6,243 bases of DNA. Source: Minisyncoccota bacterium (GTDB lineage Bacteria > Patescibacteriota > Minisyncoccia > Minisyncoccales > CSSED10-335). Made by a program: the position numbers and the translations under genes. Positions 1 to 6,243 of the stretch are shown piece by piece. The stretch is taken from contig JAJOKY010000033.1 in NCBI GenBank assembly GCA_021129615.1, forward strand, positions 1 through 6,243, written 5' to 3'. Position 1 is the stretch's first letter. Each line of letters opens with the position of its first letter. The notes below the pieces were generated by a model that worked only from the letters and a program-made list of their open reading frames with translations, was not told where the DNA came from and made no database searches.

Positions 1-35
1 ATAACGCTTCAGTCAGATTTTAGATGATTTAGGGG

Positions 36-64
36 TTGATTTTAAGCTATATTTAGGCTAAAAT
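36..64 (+). promoter_or_regulatory. Candidate sigma70-type promoter of gyrB
   Basis: TTGATT at 36-41 and TAAAAT at 59-64 are separated by exactly 17 bases. This would start transcription near 71 and give a leader of about 33 A/T-rich bases before the gyrB ATG at 104, with no Shine-Dalgarno motif in it. A second TTGATT occurs at 64-69 without a well-spaced -10 box. A weak stem (TTTTA/TAAAA with a bulge, about 40-63) overlaps the spacer. The call rests only on box match and spacing in very AT-rich DNA, where chance matches are common. The rest of 1-103 shows no gene that can be supported; it may hold the end of an upstream unit. Confidence 0.4.
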
Positions 65-82
65 TGATTAAATATATCATAA

Positions 83-2041
<1,959 letters not shown>

Positions 2042-2060
2042 ATACTAAAAGAAAAATCAT

Positions 2061-2105
2061 AATTTTAAAATTGACAAAAAGAATAATTATAGCTAATATC
2101 TAAAT
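2061..2105 (+). promoter_or_regulatory. Strong promoter of secE-nusG-rplK, leaderless geometry
   Basis: A perfect -35 box TTGACA (2071-2076), a 17-base spacer and the -10 box TAATAT (2094-2099) form the best promoter in the window. A 12-base A/T palindrome, AATTTTAAAATT (2061-2072), overlaps the -35 box and could act like an UP element. Only six bases (2100-2105) separate the -10 box from the secE ATG at 2106. With usual start-site spacing, transcription would begin at or within a base or two of the A of the ATG, so the mRNA would be leaderless. There is no Shine-Dalgarno sequence to suggest otherwise. The boxes and spacing are seen directly; the start site is inferred. Confidence 0.75.
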
Positions 2106-2306
2106 ATGGATAAAAAAGGAACATTCAACAAAATAAGATCATTTTTTAGGGAGGTTGGTGAGGAAACCAGAAAAGTTAGTTGGCCAAACAAGAAAGAGGC
2201 TTATAAATATACCATAATTGTTATTGGGACATCTGTAGCGGTTGCTTTTCTTTTAGGGGTTTTTGACTATGCTATAATTGGACTATTAAGGAAATTTGTT
2301 TTTTAA
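2106..2306 (+). CDS. secE: Preprotein translocase subunit SecE
   Basis: SecE is the small essential subunit that clamps SecY in the SecYEG protein-conducting channel of the cytoplasmic membrane. The 66-residue product is the short, single-span form typical of most bacteria outside the enterics. An amphipathic N-terminal helix (about residues 7-20, with FFREVGEE) leads into the family signature KVSWPNKKE at 23-31. One hydrophobic segment at about 36-60 forms the transmembrane helix, and a short basic tail ends the protein. The adjacent nusG two bases downstream supports the call, since secE-nusG is one of the most conserved bacterial gene pairs. Transcription appears to start at the first codon, so this gene is probably translated from a leaderless mRNA. 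The usual upstream neighbours rpmG or tRNA-Trp are absent; gyrB sits there instead. Confidence 0.95.
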   Translation: MDKKGTFNKIRSFFREVGEETRKVSWPNKKEAYKYTIIVIGTSVAVAFLLGVFDYAIIGLLRKFVF

Positions 2307-2308
2307 TT

Positions 2309-2854
2309 ATGTCTAAACAAAAATTATCACAAGAAAAAAGATGGTATGTTATTCATACATATTCTGGGTATGAAGAAGCAGTGGCTAAAAACTTAAGACA
2401 AAGAGCTGATTCTTTGGGTATGGAGGACAAGATATTCACTGTTTTAGTGCCTAAGGAGAGTAAAATTAAGATAAAAAATGGGAAAAGAAAAACGGTTGAA
2501 GAAAAAATATATCCTGGGTATGTATTAGTTGAGATGATAGTTTCTGATGACTCATGGTATGTTGTTCGGAATACGCCAAATGTTACAGGGTTTGTAGGTT
2601 CTGGCATAACTCCGTTACCCCTCTCTGAAGAAGAGATAACAACACTAAAAAGACGGATGGGAGCTGATATTGCGAAATATAAGATAGATGTTTTAGTCGG
2701 AGATTCAGTTAAAATAACAGATGGTCCGTTTAAAGATTTTGATGGAAAGGTGTCTGAAATCGATCCTGAAAGGGGTAAAATAAAAGTTTTAGTTAATATG
2801 TTTGGTAGAGACACACCAGTTGAATTAGACTCATTACAAATTAAAAAGATTTAA
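2309..2854 (+). CDS. nusG: Transcription termination/antitermination factor NusG
   Basis: NusG binds the clamp of RNA polymerase through its NGN domain and contacts ribosomal protein S10 or Rho through its KOW domain, affecting pausing, termination and transcription-translation coupling. The 181-residue length is normal. The NGN domain covers about residues 11-105, with RWYVIHTYSGYE at 11-22, PGYVLVEM at 69-76 and the NTPNVTGFVG stretch at 88-97. The KOW domain follows at about 129-163, with VGDSVKITDGPF and a downstream GKV. The start lies two bases after the secE stop, with only TT between them and no Shine-Dalgarno sequence, so translation probably depends on coupling with secE or on direct initiation. 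No unusual insertion or truncation is seen. The specialised paralogues RfaH and LoaP are less likely given the secE-rplK context. Confidence 0.97.
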   Translation: MSKQKLSQEKRWYVIHTYSGYEEAVAKNLRQRADSLGMEDKIFTVLVPKESKIKIKNGKRKTVEEKIYPGYVLVEMIVSDDSWYVVRNTPNVTGFVGSGITPLPLSEEEITTLKRRMGADIAKYKIDVLVGDSVKITDGPFKDFDGKVSEIDPERGKIKVLVNMFGRDTPVELDSLQIKKI

Positions 2855-2859
2855 GAGAT

Positions 2860-3282
2860 ATGGCAAAGAAGATTAAAGCGATAGTAAAAGTTCAAATTCC
2901 TGCAGGAAAGGCTACTCCAGCTCCACCAGTTGGTCCATCCCTTGCTCAGCATGGATTAAATATTGGAGAATTTTGTAAAAGATTTAATGACCAAAGCAAG
3001 AGTTTGGATGGTTTTACTATTCCAGTAGAAGTTAAAATTTTTGAAGATAGAACATATTCATTTAAAATGAATCAACCACCAGCCTCAGAGTTACTGAAAA
3101 AAATTGCTGGGATAGAAAAAGGGGCAAAAGCTCCCAGGAAAGATAAGGTAGCTAAGATAAGCAAAGAGCAACTGAAAGAAGTTGCAGAAAGAAAAATATC
3201 CGATCTAAATACAAAAGATATTAATCAGGCGATGAAGATAATTGAAGGGACAGCTAAGAATATGGGGATAGAGGTTGAGTAA
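2860..3282 (+). CDS. rplK: 50S ribosomal protein L11
   Basis: L11 binds the 23S rRNA GTPase-associated centre (helices 43-44) and takes part in factor binding and in stringent-response sensing. The 140-residue length fits the family. The N-terminal domain has the hallmark segment IPAGKATPAPPVGPSLAQHG at 13-32. The linker carries QPPASELLKKIAGI at 72-85, and the C-terminal rRNA-binding domain ends in a conserved IIEGTAKNMGI at 127-137. The gene starts five bases after the nusG stop and belongs to the same operon. The bases before the start (AAGAGAT) give at most a very weak Shine-Dalgarno match. In most bacteria rplA follows directly, then rplJ and rplL. Here the next genes are a deaminase and an aldolase, so the ribosomal cluster is cut after L11. 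Confidence 0.97.
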   Translation: MAKKIKAIVKVQIPAGKATPAPPVGPSLAQHGLNIGEFCKRFNDQSKSLDGFTIPVEVKIFEDRTYSFKMNQPPASELLKKIAGIEKGAKAPRKDKVAKISKEQLKEVAERKISDLNTKDINQAMKIIEGTAKNMGIEVE

Positions 3283-3292
3283 AATTTAATTA

Positions 3293-3304
3293 TATACATT
3301 TTAT
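3293..3304 (+). promoter_or_regulatory. Possible -10 box close to the deaminase start
   Basis: TATACA at 3293-3298 lies six bases before the ATG at 3305, the same distance as the -10 box of secE from its start. No -35 match is found at 16-18 bases upstream, and the whole 22-base gap is AT-rich, so this may be chance. If real, it would allow leaderless transcription of the deaminase and deoC apart from the ribosomal operon. Otherwise these genes are simply read through from secE. Confidence 0.25.
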
Positions 3305-3814
3305 ATGCGACCTCATAAGAATCAATATTATTTGAATATTGCTCAGCAGGTTGCTCAGCGATCTACCTGTTATCGGGCTAAGTTTGGTACAATTATTGTG
3401 AGGGATGATGTTATTATATCAACTGGATATGTTGGAGCTCCTAGAGGGACAAAAGACTGTATAGAGAGAAAAAACTGTCTTAGAGAGGAGCTTTCTATAC
3501 CATCAGGAGAGAGGTATGAACTCTGTAGGAGTGTTCATGCTGAACAAAATGCGATTATTAATGCGGCCAGGTCTGGGTCATCTGTATTTAATGGAGATAT
3601 TTTTTTATACGGAGAAGATAAGAATGGTAGAAGTAATGATGCATTTCCCTGTTTTATTTGTAAAAAGATGATTATTAATGCTGGGTTAAATAGGGTTATT
3701 TGTTCAACTAAAAACGGGGGGTATAATATATTTAACATTAAGGATTGGATCGAAGATTGGCAAAATAGAGACCTCTTAGATGATAAACATCAATATGGGA
3801 AAGATAAAAAATAA
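3305..3814 (+). CDS. dCMP deaminase-like zinc deaminase (ComEB/dCMP deaminase family)
   Basis: This is a member of the cytidine/deoxycytidylate deaminase superfamily, most like dCMP deaminases, which convert dCMP to dUMP in the cytoplasm to feed thymidylate synthesis. The catalytic zinc site is complete: HAE at 78-80 (H78 ligand, E80 proton shuttle) and PCFIC at 115-119 (C116 and C119 ligands). Other family marks are RSTC at 19-22, GYVGAPRGT at 41-49, a CLRE segment at 58-61 and IPSGERYELC at 65-74. C22, C52, C58 and C74 are possible ligands of the second, structural metal site known in some dCMP deaminases. The 169-residue length is ordinary. The C-terminal tail after about residue 145 is charged and not recognisable. 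The start is the first ATG after the rplK stop and leads straight into the domain. It sits 12 bases before the deoC-like gene, so the two form a deoxynucleotide pair. Substrate (dCMP rather than a modified or free base) is inferred from family resemblance. Confidence 0.85.
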   Translation: MRPHKNQYYLNIAQQVAQRSTCYRAKFGTIIVRDDVIISTGYVGAPRGTKDCIERKNCLREELSIPSGERYELCRSVHAEQNAIINAARSGSSVFNGDIFLYGEDKNGRSNDAFPCFICKKMIINAGLNRVICSTKNGGYNIFNIKDWIEDWQNRDLLDDKHQYGKDKK

Positions 3815-3826
3815 ATAAATAAAGAT

Positions 3827-4522
3827 ATGAATAAAATAGCTAAACTAATTGATGAGACATTTTTAAAAAGTGGGGCTAATGATGAGGAGATAAAAAAAGT
3901 TTGTGAAGAGTGTAAGGAGTATGGGTTTAGAGCACTTTGTATCTTACCTGAGCATACCAAATTATCAAAGGAAATGCTTAAAGGAACAGAAATTAAAGTT
4001 ACAACATTAATTGATGAGCCAACTGGAGCTAGTCCCCATGAAGAAAGATTAAAGATGATTCAAAGAGCCAAAGAGGATGGGAGTGATGAAATTGAGTTAG
4101 TAATGAAGGTAGACGACTTTAAGAATAAAAAGTATGAAGAAGTTTTATATGATTTAAAAATTCTTTGTGATATTTTGCCAACTAAAGTAATTATTGGTTC
4201 TGGATACCTAACAGATGAAGAGATCAGAATGGCATCTGAATTCACTAAAGAAGCTAAGGCAATCTGCGTTAAAACAGCAACAGTAGATGATCCATTAAGT
4301 CAATCTGAGTTACCTGAAAAAGCAAAACATATTAGAATAATGAAAGAGGTTGCTCCAAATTTATTAATAAAAGCATCTGGGAGTGTTAGGACATTTTCTG
4401 ATTTAAAAATGATGACTGACGCAGGGGCTGATATTATTGGAACTAGCTCTGGGGTAAATATTGTAGATGAATTTAAGGGGATAAAAGGAGAGAGTCTAGA
4501 TGATGGAAGGATGGTAGAATAA
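3827..4522 (+). CDS. deoC: Deoxyribose-phosphate aldolase-like protein (DeoC family), diverged
   Basis: DERA cleaves 2-deoxyribose 5-phosphate to glyceraldehyde 3-phosphate and acetaldehyde through a Schiff base in a TIM barrel, linking deoxynucleoside breakdown to glycolysis. The 231-residue product has D9 near the N-terminus (as in the usual DxTxL strand), C38 in ALCILP, the presumed Schiff-base lysine K149 in VKTAT, the second active-site lysine K182 in IKASGSVRT, and GTSSG at 205-209. By eye against E. coli DeoC, several positions differ. The proton-relay Asp102 position is Glu (E90, in DEIEL), KTSTG reads KTATV, and the phosphate-loop GGVR reads GSVR. It may therefore be an active but diverged DERA, or an aldolase with a shifted substrate. 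It follows the dCMP deaminase gene by 12 bases with no Shine-Dalgarno sequence, and its TAA stop lies at the foot of a hairpin. The family call is firm; the exact activity is less so. Confidence 0.85.
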   Translation: MNKIAKLIDETFLKSGANDEEIKKVCEECKEYGFRALCILPEHTKLSKEMLKGTEIKVTTLIDEPTGASPHEERLKMIQRAKEDGSDEIELVMKVDDFKNKKYEEVLYDLKILCDILPTKVIIGSGYLTDEEIRMASEFTKEAKAICVKTATVDDPLSQSELPEKAKHIRIMKEVAPNLLIKASGSVRTFSDLKMMTDAGADIIGTSSGVNIVDEFKGIKGESLDDGRMVE

Positions 4523-4533
4523 GAAATTCTACC
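4513..4533 (+). terminator. Stem-loop at the deoC stop codon, possible terminator or 3' end
   Basis: GGTAGAAT (4513-4520) and ATTCTACC (4526-4533) form a perfect 8-bp stem with the loop AAGAA. The TAA stop at 4520-4522 sits at the stem-loop junction. The stem could be lengthened by GGAAGG (4505-4510) pairing with CCTTTCC (4539-4545) across an internal loop and a one-base bulge. No run of T follows, only a mixed pyrimidine stretch, so it is not a textbook Rho-independent terminator. It may instead protect the 3' end of the message or slow the ribosome at the stop. Confidence 0.4.
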
Positions 4534-4534
4534 G

Positions 4535-4600
4535 ATTTCCTTTCCGTAATTGAAATATTGGGAAATTAGACCTAGCACCAGAGCCTTACTACTGGGTTTA
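4535..4600. other. Structured intergenic segment between deoC and gatB
   Basis: Two further stem-loops follow the hairpin at the deoC stop. ATTTCC (4535-4540) can pair with GGAAAT (4561-4566) around a 20-base loop. TAGAC (4567-4571) plus CCAG (4578-4581) can pair with CTGG (4592-4595) plus GTTTA (4596-4600), with one G-U pair and a six-base bulge. This stretch is less AT-rich than other gaps. It lies upstream of the proposed gatB start site, so it would belong to the 3' end of the deoC transcript or be a separate small RNA. I do not recognise a riboswitch or T-box core. Pairing was found by eye; stability was not computed. Confidence 0.35.
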
Positions 4601-4618
4601 GTCGGGGAGGAAAAAATT

Positions 4619-4630
4619 TATAATTTAATT
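4619..4630 (+). promoter_or_regulatory. Candidate -10 element of gatB
   Basis: A perfect TATAAT lies at 4619-4624, predicting a start near 4631 and a leader of about five bases before the ATG at 4636. An overlapping TTTAAT (4624-4629) is six bases from the ATG and would give a fully leaderless message. No convincing -35 box exists at 16-19 bases upstream. GGAGG at 4606-4610 is 25 bases from the ATG, too far to act as its Shine-Dalgarno site, and would not be in the mRNA if the TATAAT is used. Confidence 0.45.
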
Positions 4631-4635
4631 ATTTT

Positions 4636-6117
4636 ATGTCTAAAATAGTTATTGGACTAGAGGTTCACATAACCTTAAGCACTGAGTCTAAGATGTTTTG
4701 TTCTTGTTCTAATAATCCCTCAGAAAGCGAAGGGAATGTTAATATATGTCCTGTTTGTATGGGGCATCCTGGGGCTCTTCCTGTTATAAATAGGGTTGCT
4801 ATTGAAAAAACTATTAAGACAGGGTTGGCTCTTGGTTCTAATATACCCGAATATTCACAATTTGATAGAAAAAACTATTTTTATCCAGACCTACCAAAGG
4901 GTTATCAGATAAGCCAGCATAAGTATCCACTATGCAAAAATGGACATCTCAAGATTGAAGATAGAGATATTCAGATTGAGAGGATACACCTTGAGGAAGA
5001 TGCTGGTAGGTTGATTCATCCATCAGGAGCCGATTATTCTTTAGTAGATTTTAATAGATCTGGAGTTCCTCTTATGGAGCTAGTAACCAAGCCAGATATT
5101 CATTCGGCAAGTGAAGCAAAAAAATTTGCTGAAGAACTTAGGATAATCCTAAGATATCTTAATGTCTCAAACGCTGATATGGAAAATGGAGAAATGAGAG
5201 TTGATGCCAATATATCTATATCATCTAAGACTGGGGTTGTAGATGGGACTAAGGTAGAAATAAAAAATTTAAATTCATTTAAAGCGATAGAAAGGTCACT
5301 AAACTATGAGATTGAGAGACAGATTAAGCTTATAGAGAAGGGTCATAAAATTATTCAAGAGACTAGGGGTTGGGATGATTCAAAGGGGGCAACTATTTCT
5401 CAGCGGAGTAAAGAGGAAGCTTATGACTATAGATATTTCCCAGAACCTGACCTACCTCCACTCTACTTAAATGATAGGTCGTTTATTGATATTGATAAAA
5501 TCAGAGGATCGATATCCGAGTTACCATCAGAAAGATTTTATCGTTTAATTGATGAATATGGTCTTTCGGGAAAAGAGGCAGAATTCTTTGTCTTTAATAA
5601 GGAGATAGGTGATTATTATGAAAATATTGTGAGTGAATTGGTGAATTGGGATAATGAGACAAGGCTGAAGACTATCAATAGTAGAGAAAATAGATTGATT
5701 CTCTCTCGCATTGCAGCTAATTATGTATTAACAGATCTTCAATCACTATCTGGAGGAGAATTAGTTTTCCCAATAACGGCAGAAAATTTTGCTGAGCTTA
5801 TATATTTAATTTATAAAAAAGAAGTTTCAAACAATATCGCTAAAATAGTTTTAAGGGAGATGTTTGAAACTGGAGGAGACCCATCAAACATCATAGAGGA
5901 AAAGGGGCTAAAAGAGATAAACGATAGCTCGGAGATAAACAAGGTTATAGAAAAAGTTATTACAGAAAACCCTAAGCCAGTAGGTGATTATAGAGCTGGG
6001 AAAGAAGAATCAATAAAGTTTTTGATTGGAAAAGTTATGGCAGAAACTAGGGGGAGAGCTAATCCAAGGACGATTGATAAAATTCTTAAATTAAAACTTA
6101 AGAAAGATTTGAGCTAG
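4636..6117 (+). CDS. gatB: Asp-tRNA(Asn)/Glu-tRNA(Gln) amidotransferase subunit B
   Basis: GatB binds the misacylated tRNA and activates its Glu or Asp side chain with ATP, after which ammonia supplied by GatA completes Gln-tRNA or Asn-tRNA. The 493 residues cover the full family length. The N-terminal kinase-like domain begins with GLEVH at 7-11 (E9, H11) and has a CxC...CxxC metal motif with C22, C24, C38 and C41. It continues with DRKNYFYPDLPKGYQIS at 78-94, HLEEDAGR at 118-125, RSGVPLMELVT at 141-151, NLNSFKAIER at 211-220 and YRYFPEPDLPPL at 265-276. The helical and YqeY-like tail domain ends with GKVMAETRGRANP at 465-477, which contacts the tRNA elbow in known structures. An in-frame TAA at 4621-4623 rules out a longer N-terminus, and MSKIVIGLEVH is the family start. 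The stop is TAG. gatA and gatC are not adjacent within the window, so the subunits are probably encoded elsewhere. Confidence 0.97.
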   Translation: MSKIVIGLEVHITLSTESKMFCSCSNNPSESEGNVNICPVCMGHPGALPVINRVAIEKTIKTGLALGSNIPEYSQFDRKNYFYPDLPKGYQISQHKYPLCKNGHLKIEDRDIQIERIHLEEDAGRLIHPSGADYSLVDFNRSGVPLMELVTKPDIHSASEAKKFAEELRIILRYLNVSNADMENGEMRVDANISISSKTGVVDGTKVEIKNLNSFKAIERSLNYEIERQIKLIEKGHKIIQETRGWDDSKGATISQRSKEEAYDYRYFPEPDLPPLYLNDRSFIDIDKIRGSISELPSERFYRLIDEYGLSGKEAEFFVFNKEIGDYYENIVSELVNWDNETRLKTINSRENRLILSRIAANYVLTDLQSLSGGELVFPITAENFAELIYLIYKKEVSNNIAKIVLREMFETGGDPSNIIEEKGLKEINDSSEINKVIEKVITENPKPVGDYRAGKEESIKFLIGKVMAETRGRANPRTIDKILKLKLKKDLS

Positions 6118-6124
6118 CACTAGA

Positions 6125-6187
6125 CCAAAAAGTTTGGGAGTGTAGAATCCAAACCATACTAAGCTGAGAAGCTTAGGAGTATAGAAT
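6125..6187. repeat. Twofold hairpin plus GAGTRTAGAAT unit after gatB
   Basis: A 12-base word occurs twice, 39 bases apart, with one mismatch: GGAGTGTAGAAT (6137-6148) and GGAGTATAGAAT (6176-6187). Each copy starts on the last base of a hairpin. The first hairpin is CCAAA/TTTGG (6125-6129 and 6133-6137). The second is CTAAGCT/AGCTTAG (6159-6165 and 6170-6176) with a GAGA tetraloop of the GNRA class. TTTGG can instead pair with CCAAA at 6149-6153, enclosing the repeated word, so two exclusive folds are possible. No gene is present. It could be the 3' end of the gatB message, a small RNA or a short dispersed repeat; I cannot name it. Confidence 0.5.
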
Positions 6188-6191
6188 ATAA

Positions 6192-6233
6192 TTGGTTGAG
6201 CTCTGTAGTTAGTTGATCTCTGTCTTCAACCAA
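6192..6233. repeat. Long inverted repeat with internal direct repeat at the window edge
   Basis: TTGGTTGA (6192-6199) and TCAACCAA (6226-6233) are perfect 8-base inverted repeats around a 26-base loop. Starting inside the left arm, GTTGAGCTCTG and GTTGATCTCTG recur with a 17-base period (6195-6205 and 6212-6222, one mismatch in 11). The remaining bases to 6243 show nothing else, and the structure may continue past the edge. It resembles part of a structured RNA or a regulatory site for the next gene, but the identity is unknown. Confidence 0.4.
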
Positions 6234-6243
6234 ACGGCTCTCC

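Noticed and set aside
2353..2814. Minus-strand reading frame of 153 codons inside nusG
   Set aside because: It mirrors the nusG codons, has low-complexity Ser/Thr/Ile-rich content, and nusG itself is certain.
4300..4578. Minus-strand reading frame of 92 codons over the deoC 3' end and the gap
   Set aside because: It lies almost wholly antisense to a clear deoC homologue, resembles no known protein, and has no promoter or start context.
4535..4610. Riboswitch or T-box upstream of gatB
   Set aside because: The segment lacks the T-box AGGGTGGNACCGCG-type core and any riboswitch core I recognise, and the likely gatB promoter lies downstream of it.
6192..6233. Start of a CRISPR array
   Set aside because: The repeated unit is only about 11 bases with a 17-base period and two copies. 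There are no spacers of uniform length and no cas gene nearby.
6118..6243. tRNA, tmRNA, SRP RNA or RNase P RNA
   Set aside because: No T-arm GTTCRANYC, no RNase P GAGGAAAGTCC, no SRP GGTCAGG/GGAAGCAGC core and no tmRNA end was seen on either strand. An edge-truncated unknown RNA remains possible.

Overview
The window looks like chromosomal core DNA from an AT-rich bacterium with a compact genome. It has seven intact genes, all on the + strand, and no mobile element, tRNA or rRNA that I could recognise. The best guess for the source is a Candidate Phyla Radiation (Patescibacteria) genome, perhaps of the Parcubacteria type. This rests on AT-rich, tightly packed housekeeping genes in an unusual order, no Shine-Dalgarno sequence at a working distance from any start, and a secE-nusG-rplK run with no rplA (ribosomal protein L1) after it. 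Some Parcubacteria are reported to lack L1. This is an inference from content and order, not from a phylogenetic marker tree. All stops are TAA or TAG and no frame contains an internal TGA, so nothing here needs a recoded stop.

Layout: 1-103 is a leader with a plausible promoter for gyrB (104-2041, DNA gyrase subunit B). A 64-base gap then holds the best promoter of the window: TTGACA, a 17-base spacer and TAATAT, placed so that transcription should begin at or next to the A of the secE ATG. From there secE (2106-2306), nusG (2309-2854) and rplK (2860-3282) are packed with gaps of 2 and 5 bases, as in a transcription/translation/secretion operon. After 22 bases come a dCMP deaminase-like gene (3305-3814) and, 12 bases later, a deoC-like aldolase gene (3827-4522). 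A 113-base structured gap with a perfect TATAAT box precedes gatB (4636-6117). The last 126 bases (6118-6243) have no gene and are rich in inverted and direct repeats.

Functionally, GyrB is the ATPase half of the supercoiling enzyme. SecE is part of the SecYEG channel, NusG couples RNA polymerase to the ribosome, and L11 builds the GTPase-associated centre of the ribosome. The deaminase (dCMP to dUMP) and the DeoC-type aldolase (deoxyribose 5-phosphate breakdown) form a small deoxynucleotide pair. GatB is the kinase/tRNA-binding subunit of the Glu-tRNA(Gln)/Asp-tRNA(Asn) amidotransferase; its partners gatA and gatC are not in the window.

I did not find a clearly new multi-gene system. The points that most deserve a second look are the leaderless-type promoter of secE and the lack of Shine-Dalgarno sites, the replacement of rplA by nucleotide genes, the altered active-site positions in the DeoC homologue, and the repeat- and hairpin-rich DNA after deoC and gatB.
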